Shown: positions 49,285-59,043 of the stretch, piece after piece
Position numbering within the stretch: position 1 is the first letter of the stretch
Layout of the letters: the number at the start of each line of letters is the position of its first letter
Origin: Capsicum annuum
Lineage: Eukaryota; Streptophyta; Magnoliopsida; Solanales; Solanaceae
Direction of reading: 5' to 3'
Length of the DNA stretch: 64,000 nt
NCBI RefSeq assembly: GCF_002878395.1
Contig: NC_061114.1
Span: 142,157,024-142,221,023, forward strand
The notes under the pieces: generated by a model
Databases searched by the model: none
What the model was told of the DNA's origin: nothing
The model's input: the letters and a program-made list of their open reading frames with translations, nothing else
Program-made: the position numbers and the translations under genes

Positions 49285-50720
49285 TTGACCTCCCCATTTA
49301 AGAAACCGGCTGCTAGAGTAATTTTGAGCTTAAAAAAAATATGGTTCATAGTGCTTTCATATGAAAATCCACAAGTCCACTTGACAAATTTTCTAGAGAT
49401 CAGTGACACATTCATCCCTACAGGTGTGTCAACTGACTATGTGAGGCTTACACTATTCATATTTTCACTATTGGGGAAGTAAGGAATTGCATGAATGCTT
49501 AGCCGACAAATTCAATCTAATCATGGGATGACTTAGCTCGGAGATTCCTTATTCGATTTTTCTCATCAGGCAAAACTATAAAACTTTGCTATGAGATTGT
49601 GTCCTTCAAACAAAATCCAAAAGAAAACTTATATCATACTTGGGAGCATTTCAAGGATCTTTTACGATACTATCCACACCATCAACAATCCCATGAGATA
49701 TTAGCTCATACTTTTGTTGAGGAACTTGACCATAACACAATGATTTTTCAAGATTCTGCTGCAGGTGATCAAGATTCTGAGATGACGTATGAAGATTTGT
49801 ATACTTTGTTGAACCGCATTGCACAGGGTAATACTGAGTGACATTCAGAATCAAGAAATGCTATTAAAAATTTTATTGGTGTTTGGAGGTAGATCAGTTT
49901 ACCATAATATTTTCCTAGATTGCTGCATTACAAATTTAGTTAACTGTACAACTTAAAAACATAGAATTTGTGCTACACCACCTGCAACTGTATTGAATGA
50001 AATTTAGCAGACAAGCACTTGGTGTGTCGTGTGTTAAAATAGTGGTCATTTAGTATATATGTGTGCTACAAATCCTGAGTCCATGATATTTTAGGGAAAT
50101 GTTCAAAGTCCTACCTTTGGGAATGTCTAGAACATAAAGTAGTAGACTCAACTACTACATCAGCAATAAAATGCCTAACAACAGTAGTTTTAGAAATCCC
50201 AAGCTCATGAAATTAGACAATGTGTAGCAATTTAGAAAAAATGATGAAATAGATTCTAGATACACAACCAAAATTGGTAGAAGATATGAAGAATCAACAA
50301 ACCATTACAAGGAACTTGGAGTTGTAGTTAACTCAAATACAACTGGCATAATATACCAGGCCTCAAGGTGGGTTGCCAAGTGATACTAAAAATCCCCAAA
50401 AAGTTATGGAAATAACTTTGAGGAGTGGTAAAGAGCTTAATGAAGAACCTCCAAAGAAAACTAAGAAGGTAGACGCTAATTTTAGTCCTAAATAGGTAAA
50501 TGACAATTTTACTACAAAGAAAGTCTGAGTACTCGAAATGAAAAGTTGCTGAAGAAGTGATGAAGATCCCACAACTATCCTTCCCAGAAAAGCATATACA
50601 GGCAAAGGAAAATACCTGCTTTAAGAATTTCTTTGACACGTTTAGAGGGCTAAATATCAACCTTCTTCTTCTATATGTTTTGCAGTTAATGCCCAAGTAG
50701 GATAAATACATGAGGAACAT
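49285..50720 (+). pseudogene. Element H gag and linker
   Basis: The frame 49285-49482 reads VHLTNFLEISDTFIPTGVST then DYVRLTLFIFSLLGK. After a frameshift come SWDDLARRFLIRFFSSGKT and, in the frame to 49841, NPKENLYHTWEHFKDLLRYY, VEELDHNTMIFQDSAAGD and DLYTLLNRIAQGNTE. This is textbook order for Athila-type gag. A linker at 50360-50500 reads RPQGGLPSDTKNPQKVMEI and TLRSGKELNEEPPKKTKK, which is characteristic of Athila gag-protease. The normal start is not recognisable and several stops interrupt. The minus-strand frames at 50328-50720 are antisense to it. Confidence 0.88.
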
Positions 50721-50779
50721 AATTTTTAATAGAGTTAGATGTAGGTTGTGGAGGCAGTAGCACCCACTGAGGAGTGTAG

Positions 50780-51349
50780 CTCTATGGTGACACAGAAGAT
50801 GCCCAATATGCTTAAGGACCCTGGAAGTTCACCCTCCCTATTTAAATTGGCAACAACGAAGAGGTTCATGCACTAATACTTAGGGGAAAGTATCAATTTG
50901 ATTCCCCTATATTTGTTCCATACATTAGTCTTGGGACACCCTTGACCGAGCACTGTGCTACTATAACTGGCAACGAGACCACAACCCATCCTAAAGAAGT
51001 GATAGAGGATGTTCTCAAAAAGGTTGCTAAGTTTTTTATTCCTACTAACTTTATTGTTTTAGATTTTCTGACAGATGAAAAAGTACCACTCATCTTGGGA
51101 CATCCATTCATAGCAACGAAAAGAGCTTTAATTGATGTGAGAGAGGGCACACTCACAATGAGGTTAGAGGATGAAGTGGCAGTTTTTAGAGTGTACAAAC
51201 TGCTTAACACACTTTCCCATTATAAGGACTTGTGTATGATTACTATGACTGAAAGGTATAAGAGTGGAGCGGTCAAGTTTATTCTACAAAAAACCTCTTC
51301 GAACTACCTCATTGAGCATATAAAAACCAACCACCTAAGCCAGACATAA
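50780..51349 (+). pseudogene. Element H aspartic protease with lost catalytic Asp
   Basis: The active-site region reads YLGESINLIPL near 50877-50910, where the family has DLGASINLMP, so the catalytic Asp is Tyr. After a short out-of-frame stretch the open frame 50942-51349 continues with EVIEDVLKKVAKFFIPTNFI, VLDFLTDEKVPLILGHPFI, and ATKRALIDVREGTLTMRLED. It ends at a stop without joining an RT. The last 135 codons form the longest protein-like open frame in the window. Confidence 0.85.
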
Positions 51350-51724
51350 TGCATATTGATGAGCCTAAAAAGGCTAATATTGAGAACGCGTTTGACCTTG
51401 AGAGTTTACACTCAAGAGGTCAGAAATGAATAAGAAGATGGCCTCTAAGTGTGAGAAAAAGAATGAAGGAATATGGGTGAGTCATAGTTGGGCCCAGTTG
51501 TGTTACAATGAACCTATTTTGGTCCTGGTATTTCTTGGGCATTGTTTACCTTAACTAACAAAAATTACTTAAGTTGAGGATTGCTAACATAGGGGTGCAT
51601 AGTATAAAGTGGGTGTGAAAAAGGGTAAAATTAAAAGATGTGGACCGACAAAAATGGTGTAAGTTGGTAGTTAGAGATTGAGATAATTGTAAAAATATGA
51701 TGTATTAAAGCACTTAGAGAATAT
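51350..51724 (+). other. Element H untranslated region, first part
   Basis: No coding sequence. A block at 51507-51601 (ACAATGAACCTATTTTGGTC, TTGGGCATTG, AAGTTGAGGATTGC, GGGGTGCATAG) matches 54393-54487 inside element J. Element J is inserted at the end, with AATAT at 51720-51724. Confidence 0.7.
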
Positions 51725-52729
51725 TGATGTGTGAGCAAATGCTAACACATTTGAGGCTTTTAACTGAGAATAATTGCAAAGTCTTAAGAAACATTTGTCG
51801 TTTTGGATTGTTTTCTATTTGATATTGCAGTAAAAGTCATGATACAAGAGAACCAGCTATAATAGAAGTAAAAAAGTTGAATTTTCTGAAAAATAAAAAG
51901 GGAAGTGTAGTTGATGACTTGTCTGATAAATTGTCAATTCCCTGATAAGTTATCAGACTCAGTGTCAGCCTTAGACAGAGAATGAGATTTAGCTCGAAGA
52001 AGTGACGACAACCTATGATAGGCCATCAGAGTTGTGATAAGCTGTCAGGCTCATCTTCAAGCATGGGCAGTGCTTGAGAAATTAAAGTAAAGATATGATG
52101 ACGTCTATCATAATTCATTAGATATCTGATAAGCCATAAAGAATGTCATCACACATAAGCAGAAGGCAAAAATTTGAAGCATGCCTGACGACATGTTCTG
52201 ATATACTATCAGAACTCTGATAAGCTGTAGACATGTCGTCACTTAAAGAAAAATTTCTGAATTTTTAATTTTGGATTTTTCCTAAGTTATGGATATAAAT
52301 AGAAGCTTCTAAGGTTTCATTAGGAAGGCTGAACATATTGGGGGAGGGGGGGAAGAAAAGTTATTCCAAGGGAGTTCACCTCTCTTTGGGGGCTCTAAAC
52401 TTAGAATTCAATTTTCAACTCTTTGATTTGGTTGTGGAAATTTTTAGTTGAACGTGGAAGAGAATCAACTTCATACTTTATATTTTGTAAGTTTAATTAC
52501 TTTGAATGATGAATATGATTGTTGATATCTCTTTCTTTCTCATGTGGAACTAAAACCCACAACTAAGGTTGTGGGATCTATGAGTATTCCTAAATTGATT
52601 TAATATTTTGCTAGGGTTTAATCGCCACTCACATTGTTCCCTGTGGATTTGACCCCAACTCCAAAGTTAGGTAAATATAATAACGACGACCGTCTTGTAC
52701 TAAATTGATGTGTAAGTTGAGCGTTATCA
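51725..52729 (+). repeat. 5' LTR of element J (internally deleted)
   Basis: It starts TGATGTGTGAGCAAATGC and ends GAGCGTTATCA. It has many decayed GATAAGCYGTCAGA words between 51925 and 52240. At about 52619 it goes from CTAGGGTTT straight to AATCGCCACTC; the other LTR has about 545 bp between these (56089-56633), with TTT at both edges. Confidence 0.85.
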
Positions 52730-52733
52730 AAAA

Positions 52734-52751
52734 TGGCGCCATTACGGGGAA
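52734..52751 (+). other. Primer binding site of element J
   Basis: TGGCGCCATTACGGGGAA, close to the Athila/Tat tRNA-Asp primer site, 4 bp after the LTR end. Confidence 0.85.
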
Positions 52752-52867
52752 TAATTTGGCGTATTGAGTTGGTTTGGAATTTTAGTTTAATTGCTTGAAT
52801 TCAAACTTGTAAATATTTGTTTAGTTTATTTTTTATTTTCATTTATTTTAATCACACCTTTCTTGAG

Positions 52868-53562
52868 ATGTCAGCCTGGATAGATAGTTTTTTGAGTGAT
52901 GACGATTCTTGTGAAGATTCTTGTTATTATTATGGGGGACCATATTTTGAGGCTTACTGTCCAGATTTACCTTGAAATGCATGGACTGGACCTTCACAAT
53001 TTGATACGGATACTGTCCTACTTATTGTAACTTGGTGTTTGGCTTGTGGTCAAAGTGATCAATCTAAAGATATATGTATTGTCATGATTCAAGCGAACAA
53101 ATTAATGAAATGAATTTTAGAGAATCAAGAACAGTTGTGGGCAGAGATAAAGGAGTTACCACTCCCACTATGTTTACAATGGCTAAACAAAGAAGAATAT
53201 GAGGAGGACATTAGCCAATTTGAGGAGAAAACTAAAGAATCCCAACAACTCAATTTTCATCTTTATCATGAAACTGACATTGAGAAGGTGAATAAAACTG
53301 AGTGTGTAGTAGATAGTGTAAATTTTGAAGTGGATTTAGTTGGGCCTCACTTAAAGCATTTTCCATGTTATTTTTAAAATTTATCTTGTCTTTGGAATCA
53401 TCTAAAATAGTAGAAGAGTGTGAAGATGAGGAAGAAGAATCCTATAATCTTTATTTTACACTTGATAAGCAACTTAAAAACATACCTCACTTTAACGCTG
53501 AGTGGTTTATCATGCTCAATCCATTACTCGACTTCTTAATTTTTATATCACCCTTACTATGA
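52868..53562 (+). pseudogene. Element J ORF of unknown type with a decayed zinc knuckle
   Basis: From an ATG at 52868 the frame reads MSAWIDSFLSDDDSCEDSC, then YYYGGPYFEAYCPDLP and a TGA at codon 36. It continues in the same frame through a second TGA near 53113 to 53377. A second frame (53365-53562), rich in Glu and Asp (EECEDEEEESYN), follows with a 13-bp overlap. The part after the first stop contains CLACGQSDQSKDIC, which has the C-x2-C-x4-H-x4-C spacing of a zinc knuckle, with Gln (CAA) in place of His. I do not recognise the protein. A gag-related product of a non-autonomous element is a guess based on the knuckle and its position 117 bp after the primer site. Confidence 0.6.
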
Positions 53563-53666
53563 TTGAGGAAAGAAGATGGACTCTAAGTTAGAGTGAAATT
53601 TATATCCTCAAGTTAGTGGAAAAAGCTGAGTTGGGTCATGCTGCGACATTAAATCAGGCGCTGCTT

Positions 53667-53679
53667 GGGAGGCAACCCA
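53667..53679 (+). other. GGGAGGCAACCCA motif
   Basis: GGGAGGCAACCCA follows the ORF of element J; the core GAGGCAACCCA also occurs in element K on the minus strand (14069-14058), after its protease. I have seen this word recurring in plant Athila/Tat-type elements; its role is unknown to me. Confidence 0.55.
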
Positions 53680-55213
53680 AGGTATTTTGTTGTTTGTATT
53701 CGTATTATGTGATGACATCAGATCTTCGCACCCATTGTGCCACAGGTATGTTTCTAACTCTCTTGTCTTGGTTTGATGCATTGGGTACATTGCATGATTT
53801 TAAGTTAAGGAAGGGGCTACTTGTGGGTGTTGATGTCCTCTTATGGTTTTTGTTGTCGTGCCGCTTTTGCCCGGAGTCTTGTTCCTAGTAGAGCCGGTAT
53901 GATTAGTCGTATTGTGTTTATTTTGTGATGTGTTGTGGTTAACAGGGGGAAAATAAGTATCTAGGACAGTTGACTTAATTTGGTTGATTTTTCTTGGAAT
54001 GATAAACTCCTCTCCAATTATATATCTGGTAACTGTGTGATGTTCATCTATATATGACTACTGTGAATATTTTTATCGCATTAGTACTAGGGACATAATA
54101 ACACTGCTAACAATTGCATGAATGGAATAGGTAGTAGCTTGTGATATACCTTTGTGCCATGTGTGTATGAGACACTACCTAGTTCCCATTGTGTGTTAAA
54201 TCCCAAACTTTCCAGGTTGGTCTTACCTTGGTTGTAGGATGCCGGTTAGGAAAGGATCATAGGCCGTTTTGATATTAGACGACTTTTAGCCTAAATGACC
54301 TTCCCTGTATGCATAATATCCCTTGATCCCTATTTTAAGTCGGAATAGTTTATTTCTTTTTATGGTACCTATCACCATCTCATTTATTTCATAATGAACC
54401 TGTTTTGGCCCTGGTCCTCCTTGGAAACTGTGCACCTTAACTTAGGCAAATGGCCTAAGTTGATGGTGGCTGTCATAGTGGTGCATGATGTAAAATGAGA
54501 ATTAAGAAAGGTAGAATAAAAGAAAAGAATAAAAATCTGGGTGCGGTGGAAAAGAACAAGAAAAGAAAAGTTAAAAAAAAGTAATTGTAGAGAAGACCGC
54601 ACTCATCTTGAATATATGTAATCAAGAAAAAAGAAGAATAGAAAAAGGTTAATAAGTGAGACCCCAGAAGCTAGTGTAGTGTCAAGGAGGCTTTGTCACT
54701 TTAAATATCATCGATTATCATACCATCGCCTAGCCTACATTACAAGCCAAAGAAAAGACCTATAGTGATCCTAATTGACCTGTCTGAAAACCTTAGTAAT
54801 GAAAATAAGGGCAAGCCTATAGTATTTGGCATACATTGATTGGAACTATATTCTAAGCGTGAGTATCTTTTGATTATCCCCATGGTTACATATGTAATGT
54901 CTGATATAAGTGGAGTGGGACTTCTTTGTAGTGAGGGCACACTGGTAACGTTGCTAGTTGCTAACTTGTTTTGATAGTGTAATCTTGGTGCATGCATAGT
55001 TGTTGTTGCTGAATTGATGCCATATCTTGATTCCTATGTGTCGTATTGTTGTTCTTCAATAATATGCACAGTTGTTTTTTTAAACTAATTGACCTTGGAG
55101 ATGGTGAAGATATTTTGTGCTAAAATGGATGATTGACTGCCGAATGTGCTTTGTATCCTCTTACTTATGTTTTAGTTGCTTGAGGACAAGCAACTTTTTT
55201 AAGTTGAGGGTGT
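53680..55213 (+). other. Element J untranslated region and polypurine tract
   Basis: No coding domains; the open frames at 53608-53888, 54384 and 54740 do not look like proteins. At 54393-54487 is the block shared with H. At 54731-54835 is the block CCTACATTACAAGCC with GAAAATAAGGGCAAGCC, shared with L and H. At 55180-55213 is TTGAGGACAAGCAA followed by TTTAAGTTGAGGGTGT, the polypurine tract right before the LTR. Confidence 0.7.
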
Positions 55214-56743
55214 TGATATGTGAGCAGATGCTAACACATTTGAGGCTTTTAATTGCGAGTAATTGCAAAGTCTTAAGCAACTTTTATCGTTTTTGATTGT
55301 TTTCTCTTTGATATTGCAGTAAAAATCAAGATGCAAGAGAACCATCAATAATGAAAGTAAAAGAGTAGAATTTTGAGAAAAATAAGAAGGGAAGTGTAGT
55401 TGACGACTTGTCTAATAAGTCGTCAACTCCCTGATAAGTTATCAGATTCAGCATCAGCCTTACACAAAGAATAAGATTCAGCTGGAAAAAGTGACCACAA
55501 CCTGCGAGAGGCCGACAGAGTTTTGATAAGCCGTCACACTTAAGCAGAAGGGAAAAATTTGAAGAATTCTTGACGACATGTTTTGATAATCTATCAGAAC
55601 TCTAATAAGCCGTCAGACATGTCATCACCTGAAAGAAAAATTCTGAATTTTTAATTTTGAATTTTTTTTAAGTTACGAATATAAATATCATCTTCTAGGG
55701 CTTCGTTAAGTAGTCNNNNNNNNNNNNNNNNNNNNNNNNNNNNNNNNNNNNNNNNNNNNNNNNNNNNNNNNNNNNNNNNNNNNNNNNNNNNNNNNNNNNN
55801 NNNNNNNNNNNNNNNGGGGGGTAGAAAACTTATTCCAAGGGAGTTCACCTCTCTTTGGGGGCTCTGAACTTAGAATTCAATTTTCAACTCTTTGATTTGG
55901 TTGTGGGAATTTTCTCTTAAACTTGGAAGAGAATCAACTTCATACTTTATCTTTTGTAAGTTTAATTACATTGAATGATGAATATAATTGTTGCTATGTC
56001 TTTCTTTCTCATGTGGAACTAAAACCTACAACTAGGGTTGTGGGATCTATGAGTATTCGTACATTGATTTAATATTTTGCTAGGGTTTGAGTGAATGTGA
56101 GAACATCTTCATAATTCTTTTGTATTAACTATTTTATGTTGGTTGCAAACAATAGGCCTTGCTTACCGTTGATTTGCTTTAGATAAGAAATCAACCCTAG
56201 TAAGAAGTGAATTGTCAACGAGGATTTGGGAAGGTTAATTTCTCATATAATGATTAATGTTGTAACAAGATATATCAACTCGAGATAAAATAAGTATGAA
56301 TAGAATGCTTTCCTAAGTTCGAGAGAATTAGGGAGTTCAACATCTAAGTAGGTTGAGAAACACTTAGATGGACTGTCGAAACTGATAATTTGGTGTTTCC
56401 CATAAGTCACAAGAATCCAATAATATAATTGTTATTCAATGGAGGATTACTAATAAAAGTGATCACAACTCTAGTTTCTCTATATCATTGATTTGAAATA
56501 TTGTAGTTCAAGATTTGAGTTTTAAGGAAAATCGAAGTGTTAATAACTTTTGTTCAATCATTAAAAACCCTCATTTTATCTTTTTGTGCCAGTTGTTTGA
56601 ATTTAACTTGTAGCTTTAGTTTCAAATGATTTTAATCGCCACTCACATTGTTCCCTATGGATTCAACCCTGACTCTAAACTTGGGTAAATATATTGAGAA
56701 CGACCACCTTAAACTAAATTGACGTGTAAGTTGAGCGTTATCA
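55214..56743 (+). repeat. 3' LTR of element J
   Basis: It starts TGATATGTGAGCAGATGC and ends GAGCGTTATCA. It lacks about 92 bp present in the first LTR between two GATAAGC words (52036 and 52128); only one GATAAGC remains, at 55524. It includes the 100-N gap. Confidence 0.85.
55716..55815. other. Assembly gap, 100 N
   Basis: Exactly 100 N, a placeholder length. In the first LTR the matching place holds about 20-30 bp, ending in a G-rich run (GGGGGAGGGGGGG at about 52340), and sequence resumes here with GGGGGG. The true gap is probably tens of bases at a homopolymer. Confidence 0.8.
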
Positions 56744-57283
56744 AAGATAGCCACTATTCTTGTCCAAAATAGTTTCTACCCATCCCTTAGGCTACATTAC
56801 AACCATTAAAGACCTATTTGATCCTAAGCTTCATAATTATGATATTAGTGGAGTAATAAACTAAGGGAAAGCTTATAGTTCATTATGTATAACGAGTGAA
56901 TTCCTTGTGGGAGTGAGTGCAATGTAATTCTTGTACCCATTGTGTTATAAATTGCATTTATATAATTAATTATGGGTAAATCCCTTGTGTTTAGGGTATA
57001 TGTTTGATGAATGTGGGTGATTTGTATGATGTCCTTGATTAAACAATGTTCATGGGTTTACCAACTAGGTCAGTAAATTCTTGAGGAATGGATGTTTTAC
57101 AATAGTGTTCTTGAACTTTAAATAGTGTACATAACATGCTTAGTGTAGAAACTTGGAATCTATGGAGACATTGTTGTTCTATCTTGTGTGTTTTGCATGT
57201 ATGAGTAGTATGGAGTCTCCTAAGACTATAATTCTTAGATTAAGAGTTGTTCGAGGACGAATAAGGTTTTAAGTGTGGGGTGG
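56744..57283 (+). other. Element H untranslated region, last part, and polypurine tract
   Basis: It resumes H after J. It has GGCTACATTACAACC with GACCTATTTGATCC (about 56790-56835), shared with J and L, and ends with GTTCGAGGACGAATAAG and TTTTAAGTGTGGGGTGG (57249-57283), the polypurine tract before the LTR. Confidence 0.7.
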
Positions 57284-58920
57284 TGATGTTGGGTGTATTT
57301 ATGTACCTCGGTATTACTATCTTAGCTTATTTATCCTTATTTTGAGGGTAATTATTGTGATTTATGCATTGATAAGGATGTAAATAAGAATATAAGTGGA
57401 AAAGTATATGTTCACAATGTTTAAATGTTCTTTCAAACAAGTTTGGGTTTAAATTGACCATTTAGAGTTCAACCGAGAAAACTAGTTTTACTAGCTTGAG
57501 CTAGATGTGGTTCTAGTCAATGGTGATGGATTCTAGTGTGTTGAATTATTTTATAGTTTTTTAAATGTGTAATTATATATGGAACAACTATTTTTAATGG
57601 GTGAATTTCAATTAGATAAAGTCATGAGTCGGAACAATAAGTTGAAGAACAATGTGTTCTAGCCTAGTCCGAGCTTTTGTTTTAGTTCATCGTTGTTGAT
57701 ATTGTGCTGTTTTGAGATATTATATTTTGTGTTTTATCATGTAGGAGGTTTTGTGAGTTGATTATGGTGATATATTCATGCAATACAAGCTGGAAAATAG
57801 AGGAAAACATCACAAAAAGACAAGGAATGGAAGAGGGAAGCAAAAGACTTAGTTGAATTTTGAGAGGCTACTGCAAGTCAGTCCACACGGTTTCCCCGCA
57901 ACGCATCACACTTGAAACAAGATTTTACCTATGAATCAACTCTATTTCAATGCAAAATTCACTGCCCGCACCCCTTAGTACACGCGAAATACAAGGCTCT
58001 ACGGACCAAATCCCATTCACGGCGAAATTTCATTTGCCTGTAAATAGGACTCCTTATATATTGTTATTTACTTTTGTGACATCTTGGAACAATTGAGGAG
58101 GCTTCTACAATTTTTCTTTTAGGTCTTATATTTCTTACTTTAGAAATTCAATGGTTTTAATCACGTATTAAATAATCTTCATTACCATGTTGAGTATTAG
58201 TGGCTAAACACGCTCTTTCCGTGGTAAAGAAAAAAACATGGCTAATATTGTTTTGAATTGATTTTGTTTGATTTGCTTATCATATTTGGTTGTTTTTCAT
58301 CCTTGTTTTAATTATTTTATGGAGTTTCTGACCTTATAATACACATATTTTCAATCTTTTGATCTCGGGAGGATGAATAGGAAGATAAAACAAGGTGATA
58401 AACAAAGTTAGGTTCTTATTCTATTATAAAATAAGGAATTTGAATTAGCATCTAGGATACGGATATACCAAGAAAGCTTACTTGATTCACATGTTGGATG
58501 TAGCTTTAAGAACATAACTGGATTATTACATTCCTGCTCAATGATGTAATTGTTCTATAAAAGTTAGGTAAAAGATTAGAGATCAGGAGACCATGATCAC
58601 TTGATAAACTCGACGAATCAACAACCAAGATAAGCAATTTAACTAGTGAAGTTCAATAATGTAGTATGATTGTTCGAAGTGCTTTAACCCTGTATTTTGC
58701 TCTATTAATTGTATTTTGTCTTTATTGTATGCATTGTTTACTTTAGTTTACAAATGTTCAAGGTCTTTTTGGTTACTTTGCAACAAGTAATCGTAGAAGT
58801 TAAACTAGTATTAAATAGTTATTGGATCTAGTCCCTGTGGGAAAGATATTTTGCTATCTTGAAGCCCATTATATTACTTGTTAGACCACATAAACTTGTG
58901 TGTGGTCTTGGGTGTTGTCA
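57284..58920 (+). repeat. 3' LTR of element H
   Basis: This 1637-bp LTR starts TGATGTTGGGTGTATTTATG and ends CTTGGGTGTTGTCA, followed by the ATAAC duplication. It aligns along its length with 46420-48959 without the MITE, with frequent substitutions. Confidence 0.88.
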
Positions 58921-59022
58921 ATAACTGCAAATAACATTGTCCTCAATGATGAATACTCATCATAACTGTTGTTGAGTGGCGCTTAACTAACTAAGATAGA
59001 TAGGGGAACTGAGTGTCAAAAT

Positions 59023-59043
59023 TTATTTTATAAAACAACATAG
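59023..59043 (-). other. LTR hairpin copy 9 (decayed)
   Basis: The plus strand reads TTATTTT, then ATAAAAC, then AACATAG. Loop and right arm match the other copies; the left arm has two changes from CTATGTT. It lies about 414 bp from the LTR 3' end with H removed. Confidence 0.55.

Larger units (their letters stand above)
51725..56743 (+). mobile_element. Element J: non-autonomous Athila/Tat-related LTR element
   Basis: A plus-strand element in the untranslated region of H, with LTRs at 51725-52729 and 55214-56743 and target duplication AATAT (51720-51724) against AAGAT (56744-56748). The primer site is Asp-type. The interior of 2.5 kb has one unknown ORF remnant, a GGGAGGCAACCCA motif, an untranslated block and a polypurine tract. 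It has no RT, RNase H or integrase. The first LTR lacks about 545 bp and the second about 92 bp relative to each other; the second has a 100-N gap. Confidence 0.88.
46420..58920 (+). mobile_element. Element H: Athila-like gag-protease element
   Basis: A 12.5-kb plus-strand element with LTRs at 46420-48959 and 57284-58920, flanked by a perfect 5-bp duplication ATAAC (46415-46419 and 58921-58925). Without the MITE in the first LTR the two LTRs are 1632 and 1637 bp, which confirms the pairing. The primer site is of the tRNA-Asp type. The interior holds gag and protease remnants only, then an untranslated region containing the inserted element J, then a polypurine tract. No RT, RNase H or integrase was found, so it is a non-autonomous gag-protease element. 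Many differences between the two LTRs show it is old. Confidence 0.9.

Noticed and set aside
50328..51210. Minus-strand open frames of 130 and 105 codons
   Set aside because: They are antisense to the gag-protease linker and protease of element H, whose sense reading is clear.
15934..51349. Possible endogenous pararetrovirus sequence, which is common in Solanaceae
   Set aside because: All RT, protease and gag remnants lie between LTRs with primer sites and follow the Ty3 order. I saw no movement-protein or coat-type signature.
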